From NCBI RefSeq assembly GCF_964204645.1, contig NC_134027.1, positions 8,048,485 through 8,112,484 on the forward strand: 64,000 nucleotides of DNA, given 5' to 3'. Origin of the DNA: Tubulanus polymorphus (taxonomy: Eukaryota > Nemertea > Palaeonemertea > Tubulaniformes > Tubulanidae). Under the pieces are notes generated by a model that saw nothing but the letters and a program-made list of their open reading frames with translations, was not told where the DNA came from and ran no database searches. The translations under genes and the position numbers were made by a program. Numbering within the stretch: position 1 is the stretch's first letter; each line of letters begins with the position of its first letter. Positions 38,351 through 48,942 of this stretch are shown here, one piece after another.

Positions 38351-38829
38351 ATAAACTTGTCATATTTTTCCTAGATATCCAATCGACTGCTGTTTTTAAC
38401 TTGATTGATTTAATGAAATCAAGTATTATATCAGGGATGTCATAGGAATTCATGGAAGAAACTGATAGCAGATCAAGAAGATATTGTCCAATATTGAGAT
38501 CATGTGCCTGATGTACACATTGTATATATTAATGTATATTTCAAGTAATTCATACCAATAATATTTATAGATCCACAATGTTTATAAATATTCATTTAAC
38601 CATTTCTTTGGTTATTTTAAAAGAATTTGGTTCGAAAGTTGAATTATGTTTAGCTGTTTTATTGCGTTTGTACAGATTGAATTAAGAAATGAGTACAGCA
38701 TTTTCAGATTTGATTAGTGTTCATATTATAATGCTTTTGATTCCTGTTCATAATAGCAGCCCTTGGTACAAATAAGCTATATAAATGTTGTAATGAGGCA
38801 GGTGATTGGTTTCATTGAAGTTTTTATGC

Positions 38830-38835
38830 AATAAA
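38830..38835 (+). promoter_or_regulatory. AATAAA poly(A) signal of the GTF3C1-like gene
   Basis: Clear AATAAA about 480 bp after the TGA; 38351-38829 would be a 3' UTR. The rest of 38836-39519 holds no gene that I can see. Confidence 0.6.
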
Positions 38836-39301
38836 AAGTTGTCTCAGTATATACTTGTGTAATGTATTGGGTATATATTTTGCATACCGGTATTCAATAC
38901 TTAAGAGCTTAGTCCGGGATACTGAAGTCATTATCTTGCAAATACAGTGGAAACTCGTTGCAACTAACTTAAGGGGACCAGAAAATTTGTTCTTTTCAAT
39001 CAATTCTTCACTATCCACACATATCAAGTATGAAATTTTGATTATTTTTCATATTGATGAAAATCTTTGATATGTTATACATAGTTGAGTTTTGTTATAA
39101 TGTGGTTCCACTTTATTTTTGTACTCGTTTGATATTGCTGAATGATTCTGACTTAAATCACCCTGGCATGAGGACTCCTTTACAAAATGGATATTTCACC
39201 AGTTGGCCAATTTACTGCCAGTTCGGTTTTACAGTAGACTCTTCCTTACTCGTAAATTGCGACTGCCAAGATTATTACACCTATTACAGGTTATCAAAGA
39301 A

Positions 39302-39325
39302 GAATTGAGAGTTCCAACTCTCAAT
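39302..39325. repeat. 24-bp perfect hairpin
   Basis: AATTGAGAGTT and AACTCTCAATT around CC, in the gap between the convergent GTF3C1-like and zinc-finger genes. Confidence 0.8.
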
Positions 39326-39519
39326 TGGTAAAATACTTCAACGTATTGCTAACACATTCACAAGCCATTGTTAACAAGAAAGGACGATTCTACTGTAACT
39401 TGATGCTTGACTCTTCGAAGACCACAATTATTAGAAAAAGAACCACAAAAAACAAAGAATTGTTTAGAATTCCGTTTGATCAATCATATATTAGAGGTAG
39501 ACAATGTAGACAATGATAT

Positions 39520-42136
39520 TCAAATGAGATTCATATCGCTTTGAGTTGGTAGATAACTAATCACAGAAAGATCCATATTTTGCCCGAGGTAAATTTGATC
39601 CGAGCTGGGCTGTTCGTCGCCGCAATAGTTCTGTACATTGTGCAGATCGTTCATATCGATAAACGAAGGCGGGAGTAAATTGTCCGCTTCGACGTCGGTT
39701 TTGTCGGAATTTCCAGTCGGAGATTCGGCGTGGAAACGTTTGTGATGACGCGACAGCGACGAAGAGTCCGCGAAACACTCGTCGCAATGTTTACACCTAT
39801 GAGGCTTCTCTCCGGTGTGTAGATTCATGTGTTCCTGCAAGTAAGTAGCGCGCGTGAACGTCTTCGCGCAAAAACAACACAGATGAAGTCGGTCGCCGGT
39901 ATGTGATAACTTGTGTCGTTCCATATCACCTAAAATAGCCAAACAAATAACTCGTACTCAATTCACTGTCTATGTAGTTCGGTTACAAAAATGAATATTA
40001 TATACAGATACTGTCAACCCCGATATACTGCCCAAATTGGTGCAGAACGATTTTGGCTGTATAGAGAATATGCCGGTATATCGGGGGTGTTTTACTATGA
40101 AATAAAAGATGTAAATTGAGAAAACCGGGCGGTAGATGGGGGTGGCGGTATATCGGGGGTTGACTGTATGTACCTTTAGTAACGAATTCTCGGTTGCAGA
40201 CGTCGCAACGAAAATCTTTCACCTGCAGGTGACGTTTCTTATGCATGATGAGATTCGATTTCTGACGAAACGTCTTGCCGCACAGATCGCATAGATGAGA
40301 TTTTTCACCCGTGTGAATTTTCAGATGATAATTCAACGAAGCGCGCTGCGTAAATTTGGCGTCGCATTTCGTGCAACTGTAACGACGAAAATGAGATATC
40401 GTTTAAACCTTTAGTAGTTTTAGGGAGTTTCAAAGGAGAAAATTTCGAGGAATTGTTCACATCGTATTCATATCCCAATTAACAGTAGACTGCTCCTAAA
40501 TCGGTACTGTTTATCTAGGTAAACCGTTAATTCGTTGGTTCTGTAAGTTAACTTCTATCTGTCACACTACTAAACTCGTTTTCTAATTTGGTAACTGCCT
40601 GATTGGGTAAAGAAATATCCTGGTTCCAACTGTATTGATTTAGGCGTAGTCTACTGTACAACTTCCTAAACTAATTGCCTATTTCTCAAAATCGAAGAAG
40701 TTTCTCGCATTTTGCTCAAAGGAGTTTGAAGCGCCTTCAAAAGCATTTTCTATTTAGAAGCAGTTTCTAAGTAGTCTAGTTGTAGGGACCCTGTCTTAAA
40801 TTCAAAAACTGAAACCTTTCTGAATTAATGCGGGGGAGGGAAGTAATTCACCTGTATGGCCGTTCGCCTCTGTGAGAACGCATATGAATCGTCAGTGCCA
40901 CTTTACTTGATAGATGCTTCGAACATTCGGGACATTTGACGAAACTTTTCTCAGGATTATGAGCGCGTCGGTGATGACGTTTCAGGTTAGCTTTCGTGCG
41001 ATACGTTTTTCTGCAGATCTCGCATACCAAACCATCGATCGAGTCTACAACATAACGAAATATCTAAAAATCAAATCACTGGTAACTGGTTCAAAATAAA
41101 CTAATCACCATTTATATTATAAACTTCTGACCGTAGTTCCACAGGTTTGAATTAATGGCAAGGTCTATAATCTACCATCAGTGGAACTACGTCCTCGATC
41201 TTACTTTGTTTTATTATCATATAACACAAACCTTTTTTATTACTGGATTCGGTTTTTTCTCCTACTTGTTCTGAAACTGGTATCGGTAATCGTACAACAT
41301 GAATAGTCCGGACAGCACCACCATTGTGGTTCTCCGCTCCATTCAATAATGTCAGATCTGACTTGACAGAATTTTCTGGCTTTTTCAATTCCCGAAGAAC
41401 ATTCTTCTCTTGAGCCTGAGAACTAGTATTATTGTTGGCTCTATTTAGTTCATCCAATTTTAAAGTGTCAAACTCTAAAAACTCTCGATGATCTAATTTT
41501 TTTATACTTTCTAAACCAACAGTTTGTTCAGTTCCGTTATCGTCTTTTTCTGTCCGTACAAAAATATCGGGTTCTAGATTTGAATTATCGGTGTTAATTT
41601 TCAATGCGGATAATTGTTGTTTGTCCCGCAAAATTTTGATTTCATTACACATGAATTCTGTCATCTCTTGCCAATGCAGCCATGTTTTCAAACGCAATGA
41701 TGGTGTCATTAAGTGGAATAACGTGAAGCATTCAGATAGCTGAAGTAAGAAAAATATTAAAAGGAATTCAATCAACAAAAAGCAAATTGGTACCCCGGCC
41801 TCACAATCATTTACTAATTACAAATTAAGTATATCAATCAGAAAACCAGCTCCAATTATTTATTTCATTAGTCATACAAAGTGATTAGTCACAATTTGTG
41901 CTGGGACCTAAACAGCTAAACTGCTAAACCAATGCGAATGGGAAGTAGGCCTAAATAAGAACGAAAGAATTGTCTCCGCGAAGAAGTCCAATCCATCCAG
42001 TTCCCTGCTGGAACTGCTCTGTGGTTGAATAATTTTTCCTATTGGGCACATACTACTTGTCATGGCTACATTACATATTTCAACTAACCTTTTGTTTGAA
42101 CTTCAAAAAACACAGGTTTTCATCTGAAATATCCAT
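39520..42136 (-). CDS. seven-finger C2H2 zinc-finger protein (complete, 462 aa)
   Basis: Five exons on the minus strand with matching phases: 42136-42089, 41739-41205, 41044-40852, 40376-40174 and 39929-39520 (TGA). The first exon encodes only MDISDENLCFLKFKQK; it joins in phase 0 to LSECFTLFHLMTPSLRLKTW, giving a non-finger N-terminal region of about 195 aa that is acidic and polar in its second half. Seven C2H2 fingers follow: CEIC..H..H, CPEC..H..H, CTKC..H..H, CDLC..H..H, CDVC..H..H, CCFC..H..H and CKHC..H...H, with TGEK/RGERP-type linkers at several junctions. The tail of about 65 aa is acidic. The N-terminal block is not KRAB, BTB, SCAN or ZAD as far as I can see. A sequence-specific nuclear DNA-binding regulator is inferred; the orthologue is not recognised. 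Confidence 0.87.
40011..40166. mobile_element. 156-bp MITE with TA duplication in zinc-finger intron
   Basis: Ends CTGTCAACCCCGATATACTG and, reverse-complemented, CAGTCAACCCCCGATATACC, flanked by TA on both sides (40009-40010 and 40167-40168). A TA target duplication with short inverted ends suits a Tc1/mariner-type non-autonomous element. Its right border lies 6 bp from the donor site of exon 40376-40174, so the intron's 5' end is element-derived. Confidence 0.85.
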
Positions 42137-43160
42137 GATATATTTCCAAGGAAGACAAAATTTAATTGAATTGAGTAAAATTCAGCTGAGAGACCGTATG
42201 GTGCTGCCACCAAGCTAATCCATGAATTCAATAAAATCTTTATTGTACAGAACTTTAATTTTCATTATCGAATCTTCTCAATAAATAAATTATCTAAATC
42301 GAAATGAGTCTAAATTTATTGTTATTTATGCTCTCCGGAGTGTTAATGATACTCCCGCTGATGATCCTAAATAGAAATATACATTCGCTGGCCGGTGGCC
42401 ATCGCCCTGCCAATCGGACCGTGAACTATTCTCCCTATGTATGTTTCAGTGGATTGTACATAGATTTGGCAATAACAGACATTAATTGCACATATTAGGA
42501 AGGCTACCAAATGACCGAACCCGAGAGTCTTTCTGCCCTGGATCACAAAAGTGAAGTCAGATTGAAATACGCGAGAAATGGACATTACCCGTGAACCGAT
42601 CCCGTTCAATTCGATCTGACTAGTTTTCAGTTCTATTCTTCACCAATGAACTATGATTTTGGGTAGGCTACAAAGCATCGCAGAGTGACTTAGCCATCGC
42701 GTCACTTCCAGGACTTCTAAACACAATGAAGATTCCCGCAACAAAGTCATTGCTATCTAACTGTAGACTATCATCTTATCTAATGGTATTTAACAGAGGA
42801 TCCTCAATTTTTGAGCATCCGATATAACAGAATTTGGTGAAAATCGAAAGTTTATTAAGTCCGCATTACAAACAACAAATCCAGGATTATGAACAAGTAT
42901 AAAAAGAATGTGAACTAATGAAAAAGCTGAGAATCTACACACGGTTCGACAGCATGAACCAATTATGACCGGTCATAGTCGATCTCCAAAATGAACAAAT
43001 ATTTTCAAATTATATACATGCACTATATATTTGAAAAGGATCACATGTATGATACATGGTGGTTGGGTGAATTACCCCGATTTAATTCCGATAAAAAAAT
43101 GTGAAGCAACTGTAAGATTAATTGCTAAAAGCAAACTTTTATTTTCATATATAGCACAGT

Positions 43161-43166
43161 TTTATT
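43161..43166 (-). promoter_or_regulatory. AATAAA poly(A) signal of the CAP gene
   Basis: AATAAA on the minus strand, 26 bp past the TAG at 43192. Confidence 0.7.
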
Positions 43167-43191
43167 GGGAATTCCGACAAAAATGAAAATT

Positions 43192-44449
43192 CTAGTAAGG
43201 CTTCTGGTTGGGCATGTTACCGCTGAAAAATGCAAAAACCGATCATTCGAAATACCGTGTTCAAGTTAGTACAACAATTTCTAGGCTATGATTAAGATAT
43301 ATACATCTACATACTTTTGATACCGGCACATGTTAAGATTTTTGCAAGTTACGAATTTTCCAAATAAGCATCCAACAGACTAGATGTATTTATTTTGACG
43401 AAGGACAAATTGACGATCCGACGAAGCTTAATATAGTGGAACTCGTTAATACGAATCTTGTCAGGCGAAATTGAACCTTTCGTATCAAATGAGTTTCATA
43501 TCATCCAAATCTTGATTGATATGCTTGTTAGCCGGGACATGTTGAAATCATCGAACTAAACGGGTTTCATCAGAATCGTATTAACGATGTTCAACTCAGT
43601 ATTATCAACTTGTTGAGACCAACTGTCTCAGAGAAAACTTTACACTTACGGTGTTTCATAATTACAGACAACATAGTTCGCTTTACGTGTGGGGTCCGAG
43701 GTGTCGCAAACCTTGTTAAAACAGCCTACCCGAGTCGTATCTTTCCAGATTACCTATAGGCATAAACAAATGAAATGCGCATGTCATACGAATCTCTCTA
43801 AAGGTTATACCAGTTCAATTGTCGCTGATAATTCAAGAAATGCCCCTATATTTTCAAATTCAAAACTTCTATTCAACTAAAGATAATACGTTAGGCAATT
43901 CAAACTTGGTGTGAAAGCGAAAAATCCCTAGTCCCAAGGTATGCATTCCTTATCAAATTTACCTGGGTGAAATGGCCGCATGATTTTCCAACTGGCGCCG
44001 AACAAGAATTATCTTTATATTTATACCAATCCTTCTCGGCCATCCAGCTATCAACCGCTGCCGCTAACGCTTCGGAATTAGACATCACTACATTCGGTAC
44101 GTTTGTTTTCATGTAGATATTTTCACCGTAAACGTGATTTTTTGCATTGTCGCTGTGACCGTACACACATTTCTCCGCCCAGGCCTGGGCGGCATTCTTC
44201 AGCGCGGACTTTCCAGACTATGGGGAATTAAAATTTGTGATAAATCGAAGATGGACGATGGTCGCAGTAGCAGTAAAGTATATGAATTGTTTCAGCACGA
44301 TAGATCCCGAAACAAATAGAACTTACGAGAGGTTCAATCGGGTATCCGGAGCGCGCCTTATTATGGGCACTGACTGATATACTGGTTATGCCCGCTGATG
44401 AACTAGCAATCACTGAACACAATACCACGATTATCATGACAAGATTCAT
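43192..44449 (-). CDS. secreted CAP/SCP-domain protein (complete, 170 aa)
   Basis: Four phase-consistent exons on the minus strand: 44449-44327, 44217-43963, 43753-43650 and a 31-nt last exon 43222-43192 (TAG). The ATG at 44449 begins a signal peptide (MNLVMIIVVLCSVIASSSAG). The CAP fold follows: HNKARS near the mature N-terminus, a Trp-containing helix AAQAWAEKC, GHSDN (His), GENIY (Glu), GHFTQVIW (CAP1) and YVVCNYETPGN (CAP2, split by the last intron). It ends in NMPNQKPY with no cysteine-rich hinge, so it is a single-domain CAP. Such proteins are extracellular, with roles from venom and immunity to sterol binding; the role here is unknown. The mature protein is a little short for the family, with little sequence between HNKARS and the helix. 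The poly(A) signal is at 43161-43166. Confidence 0.92.
43434..43606. repeat. degenerate inverted-repeat element in CAP intron
   Basis: GTGGAACTCGTTAATACGAA at the left resembles the reverse complement of the right end, GAGTTGAACATCGTTAATAC. The inverted match is imperfect, about 25 bp. It lies in the intron before the 31-nt last exon of the CAP gene. Confidence 0.5.
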
Positions 44450-45487
44450 GTTCAAAAATCCTATGAGAGAAAGTAGTTAAGCTTTAAACAATAAGTATCT
44501 CGCTACCGTTCACGGGCGTCACCATGAGAGTGTTGGCTAGGATGCGGACGGCCCCCTTTTCAAATCCAAGTTCCGAATCTCTCGAAGTTCCAAATACGTT
44601 CTTCGAATTTCAAAACGTAAGACTATTTTAGAACATTCATGCAAATTTCAAGGATTCTGAAAATGCTCTTTTGCCTCGTTTGCCTCCGGCGCTTGGCGGA
44701 TACGGAGCGAAGTATTATCGGGATCAGTTGCGATTTTATTAATTCTAACCCCCTCAAAAATCTCAGACATGCCCCGACCGTTTTATCATCATTGGACGTT
44801 TATAGACACTGAAGTGAATTATTAAGCGGTGCTTAATATAAACCATTATTCCTGATTGGCCTATCATCATTCGGCTTAAAGTTCTCTTTTAATGATATAA
44901 CATTTAATCTTGAAATAACGAAATATCTTATCATGCCAGCTAACGGTGATCATCACTTATTGTTTTCAATGAATATGATTCTACCTTACCTTTTAGCCTT
45001 AGCTGAGATGCAATCAATACGCTGCTGCAGAGAGTGACATGACCAGTATATTCTTCTGGTTTTATACCTTGTGAATCATTTGAATTTGGTTGTTCAGAAG
45101 TAGTTACAAGAGGATTATATTTGTGTAATCCGGTAACGATAACTTCCCCCAGCGATTCATGTATTTAGAGATAATTGTCAAACGCACCTGTTTGTGTGGA
45201 CTTTTCCAAACATCTCTATCTATCCTCGAAACTATCTCTCAAAATCCGGTGTTCAATAATCAGACTTGCGAAATTTGGAGAGTTGTGATTATCCCATTTC
45301 GAGTGACAAATCCCTTTGAGGATTTTTGTATTTCAGCAATAGCAATCGAATTTCGAGGATGATACGAAATCACGGTTTTTGATTATTACATTTATTTCGA
45401 GTGACAAATCCATGTGCGGATTATTTTTTATTCCGGCAGCAATGAATTTGTGATCAAAGTTTGGCTTTATTTAAACTAATCAAAAAG
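44450..45487. other. intergenic, no gene seen
   Basis: Upstream of the CAP gene. AT-rich, no exon recognised. It contains a loose duplication of a TTTCGAGTGACAAATCC phrase near 45298 and 45395. Confidence 0.5.
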
Positions 45488-45706
45488 TTAACCTAGCAAT
45501 TTAGATTTCCAAAATCTCAATGTGATAAATTAGACAGAAAAAAGGTTGACCTTGTAATATAGATATCCAAAATCTTGATGTATAAAATAGGCAGACAAAA
45601 AAGTTTACCTTGTAATTTAGATTTCCAAAATCTCAATGTAATAAATTAGGCAGAAAAAGTTAACCTTGTAATATAGATATCCAAAATCTTAATGTATTAG
45701 GTGAAC
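45488..45706. repeat. four tandem ~58-bp units in an alternating A-B-A-B order
   Basis: Units start near 45488, 45546, 45604 and 45660. Units 1 and 3 have ATTTAGATTTCCAAAATCTC; units 2 and 4 have ATATAGATATCCAAAATCTT. The repeat therefore has a roughly 115-bp higher-order period. Confidence 0.85.
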
Positions 45707-45892
45707 TGTTAATGTTTGAGAATCTTTAGTTAAGACAAGGTGCAGCGAAAATTCTAGTCTTCTAGTGAAAATGATGTTAACGAAAATGAAATTTAGAACG
45801 TTAAGTTAATACTAAGCTTTCCAGGATGACTTTGTCTCTAGTTTGAATGCTTTTATGTTGAGCTATTTTTAAAATACAGTTCACTTGTCAAC

Positions 45893-46147
45893 AAGGAACT
45901 TACATGATAATTCCTCGAGTACATACCTGTCATTTAGTGAGGTATGATTGTTGTCATGAAAATAAAAAAGACGTTTCTGTTTAAGAGTCTATGGTTTGAC
46001 GACGTATAAACTCTAGTTTATAGTCTATACGTCCATGATTGGATTGTTTTTGAAATCCGTCCACGTGTTTGGGGAACTTACATTATAATTCCTCGAGCAC
46101 ACCTGGCATTTTGTATAATTGTTGTACACTGTATGAGAATAAATATG
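45893..46147. repeat. tandem duplication, ~180-bp period
   Basis: CTTACATGATAATTCCTCGA (about 45899) recurs as CTTACATTATAATTCCTCGA (about 46077). Each is followed by a CACCTG/ACCTG and ATTGTTGT segment and a GAGAATAAAT/GAAAATAAAA end. Confidence 0.65.
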
Positions 46148-46170
46148 ATTGAATTTCTTTATCTGTTTAG

Positions 46171-46312
46171 CTACTCTGAACTTTGTTAGTTCACCAGTCA
46201 GTGGTTTTGTATGTTATCTTGCAATCCACCTCTTTTTTCAACCCAATATTCCCACGAACATTGTGCGGAGACGAGGATGTCCGGAAAACATGATAATCGA
46301 ATATTGGCAATA
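46171..46312. repeat. duplicated segment, copy 1 (empty site)
   Basis: Starts CTACTCTGAACTTTGTTAGT and runs through CCCAATATTCCCACG to GATAATCGAATATTGGCA. The same segment recurs at 47793-47871 plus 48666-48725, interrupted there by the 794-bp element. This copy is uninterrupted. Confidence 0.85.
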
Positions 46313-46745
46313 CAGCTTACCACTTCAACCCGGACACACTAACACTTGTTGACCGGTTAGAAGCGAGTATTGAGCTACCGAAGAGTAATTACGAAATTAG
46401 CAATCATTTTTATTGTTACTATAGCCATGGGGCGGATCCAGACCGTATTGCCCAATACATTGTTTGTACGGTCTAAAATTTAAGTGCCTTTCGGCAATAT
46501 TTTGTGATGGCATATATATTTCACCACCCGCTAATTTTATATTTCCACTGATGATCGGTTTGATTTTTATACACAGAAGCAGAGTCCTGAATAGTTAACT
46601 TTGCCTTTAAAAGTGGTATCCTTCTTTTGGGGTTATCATTACATGATTAATTACATGAGATTTGTGTTTCTCTTGTAAAAATCATTGTTTTTATTTTCTT
46701 CATGCTTTCGGTTAATGTAGCCAATGACCTCCTGATCATCTCTAA

Positions 46746-47121
46746 GGTTCGAACCCAGAAATTACTGATACTGGTTCATAGTGGTCCTGTGTTGAATAGA
46801 GGATGCACAGGGGTGTCCCGGGTTCAAACCCAGTAATTACTGATACTGATTCAGAGGGTCCTGATGCTGAATAGAGGATGTACAGGGATGTCCCAGGTTC
46901 GAACCCAGTAATTACTGATACTGGTTCAGAGTGATCGATGCTGAATAAAGGATGTACAGGGGTGTCCCAGGTTCGAACACAGTAATTACTGATACTGGTT
47001 CAGAGTGGTACTGATGCTGAATAGAGGATGTACAGGGGTGTCCCGGGTTCAAACCAAGTAATTACTGACACTGATTCAGAGTTGTCCTGATGCTGAATAA
47101 GGGATGTACAGGGGTGTCGCG
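46746..47121. repeat. 75-bp tandem array with tRNA-promoter-like boxes, block 1
   Basis: Five units, with GGTTC[GA]AACCC-type motifs starting at 46746, 46821, 46896, 46970 and 47046. Each unit also has TGGTTCAGAGTGG or a variant. GGTTCGAACCC resembles the Pol III B box and TGGTTCAGAGTGG loosely resembles the A box, at a tRNA-like distance. I cannot fold a cloverleaf with a proper acceptor stem, so this is not a tRNA gene. It could be an expanded tRNA-derived SINE head. Confidence 0.85.
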
Positions 47122-47300
47122 ACCGTACAGTGCTGTCGCTATGCTCATCGTTAGCGGGATTTTCATACACTAACTAAAGTCAACTCTGGCAATCGACGTG
47201 CTGTCCAGTTATACCCCGTGACCTTCGCTTGCCAGAGTTGACTACCGTTAGTGTATAAAAATCCCGCTAACGGTGAGCATAGAGGCAGCACCGTACAGTA
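47122..47300. repeat. ~179-bp foldback interrupting the 75-bp array
   Basis: The left arm CCGTACAGTGCTG...TATGCTCATCGTTAGCGGGA...ATACACTAAC...AGTCAACTCTGGC pairs with the right arm GCCAGAGTTGACT...GTTAGTGTAT...TCCCGCTAACGGTGAGCATA...CAGCACCGTACAGT. The arms are about 72 bp with several mismatches. It begins where the next GGTTC motif of the array would fall. Confidence 0.8.
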
Positions 47301-47418
47301 AAATGTTGATATCTTAACAAAAGTAATTACTGATAACGTTTTCTCGCTATCAATTTTGTTTTGAGATTTTTAGTGCTCGAAAAATGTCGGCGTGGCCCGA
47401 ATCAGCCACCATAGATAA

Positions 47419-47552
47419 CTGATTCAGAGCGGTACTGATGCTGAATAGTACGGGGATGTCCCGGGTTCGAACCCAGTAATTACTGATACTGATTCAGAGT
47501 GGTACTGATGCTGAATAGAGGATGTACAGGGGTATCCAGGGTTCAAACCCAT
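47419..47552. repeat. 75-bp tandem array, block 2
   Basis: Two more units with GGTTC motifs at 47464 and 47540. This is the same array continuing after the foldback and about 120 bp of other sequence. Confidence 0.8.
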
Positions 47553-47871
47553 CATCTCGTTGTATGAGAGTAAATATAATTCTTTGAAATTCTTTATTTG
47601 TTTAGTTTTTTTAGGCGCGTTGGAGCAATTTTTGATTGCTGCGGCCAAATACCGATTTTGGACAGGTTTTAAATATTGCCGCGGCGAATTTACTTATTAC
47701 TTGAAAAACGTGGTATTCAGAGAAAAAAATGTCATTCAGTAAATTATTGCCACGGCTTTCGCCGCTGCAGTCGCTGAACTTCCAATGCCACGCTACTCTG
47801 AACTTAGTTAGTTCACCAGTCAGTGGTTTATTATTATCTTGCAATCCACCTGTTTTTTTACCCAATATTCC

Positions 47872-48665
47872 CAGGCGCAGATTCAGGGGGTGCTTTGGGT
47901 GCTGCAGCACCCCCTTCTATCATACGCCGATACGATGGTCATAAAGGTGTGCCCCAGCTTTAGAGTCATCAGTACTTCTCCGATGCCGACATTTTTCCTG
48001 CATCTAAAGCCCGTCGTACGCCTTTGCGATTCATTGTATGATCCTCTTAAACCAGATACAAAATGTGGGTTCATTGTATTATCATAAAGGTACACTGTAA
48101 CTTCTGAGCCGATCGCATCAAATCAAACATGTTTTATATTTTTGCATGCACTTTTTCCGTGCGAAAATAATCGTAAATGTGCGCGGGCTTGATATACTAC
48201 ACGTTGTGGATATTTTGACCGAAAGCCATCAGAATTCACGATGAAGCAGTCGTCATTTTGGCTGATAGAGGACCCATAGATGGAACTTGTCTTATTTGAG
48301 GTGCAATCTCCAGTACAGAGGGCATAAAGGTCAGATGATATCTGTAACGATCGTCGTTTAGCAAATGTTTTCGTGCCCATTTTATTTTCTCACGCTGTTG
48401 CCTAACATACAGGTATCAAATTTGAAATTTGATTTGTGGCTGTCTTCCTCGCGCTTTGAGACGACCTGGGGATCCATGACAGACCTGCCGTCTGTGCTTC
48501 TTGTTTCCCTGTATATATGACATCTCCAGGATGTCTCAATATGGATGGCTCAAAACGCATCTCGGGGAGAAAATTTAACTTAAAGATCCCACGGTCGGTA
48601 TAAGTCCCCCTTGCGCTTTCACATTGACAGCACCCCCCTCTTACGAAATCCTGGATCCGCGCCTG
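47872..48665. mobile_element. 794-bp inverted-repeat element with ATTCC duplication
   Basis: Starts CAGGCGCAGATTCAGG and ends so that its reverse complement starts CAGGCGCGGATCCAGG; GGGGGTGCTG follows near both ends. It is flanked by ATTCC at 47867-47871 and 48666-48670. The uninterrupted paralogous segment at 46171-46312 reads AATATTCCCACG at the same place, which confirms both borders. CAGG ends recall hAT elements; a 5-bp duplication is on the short side for that group. No transposase frame was seen. Confidence 0.85.
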
Positions 48666-48721
48666 ATTCCCACCAACATGGTGCGGAGACGAGGATGTCC
48701 GGAAACATGATAATCGAATAT

Positions 48722-48926
48722 TGGCAGATAGCGACCTGCCCTGAGAGGCGAATTTAATCTTCTGCAGATAGCGACCTGCCCTGAGAGGCGAATTTAGCTT
48801 CTGCAGTTATCGACCTGCCATGAGAGTCAAATTTAGCTTCTGCAGTTATCGACGTGCCATGAGAGTCAAATTTAGCTTCTGCAGTTATCGACCTGCCATG
48901 AGAGTCAAATTTAGCTTCTGCAGTTA
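48722..48926. repeat. 39-bp tandem repeat, about five units
   Basis: Units CTGCAGTTATCGACCTGCCA followed by TGAGAGTCAAATTTAGCTT; the first two units differ (GATAGCG, CTGAGAGGCG). The period is a multiple of three, so both strands stay open and yield 13-residue repeated frames (minus 48754-48942, plus 48820-49050). I treat these as by-products. Confidence 0.9.
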
Positions 48927-48942
48927 TACCTATGACGAGCAA

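Noticed and set aside
44447-44455. TTG start two codons upstream of the CAP protein ATG
   Set aside because: A normal ATG at 44449 gives a good signal peptide; there is no reason to invoke TTG in an animal gene.
46746-47552. tRNA gene cluster
   Set aside because: B-box-like motifs are present, but no acceptor stem, anticodon arm or complete cloverleaf can be drawn.
33752-47552. Functional link between the TFIIIC-like gene and the B-box-like array 10 kb away
   Set aside because: Appealing, but nothing beyond proximity supports it; two unrelated genes lie between.
48754-48942. Repeat protein with a 13-residue period
   Set aside because: Follows from a 39-bp tandem repeat open on both strands; no start context or splice evidence.
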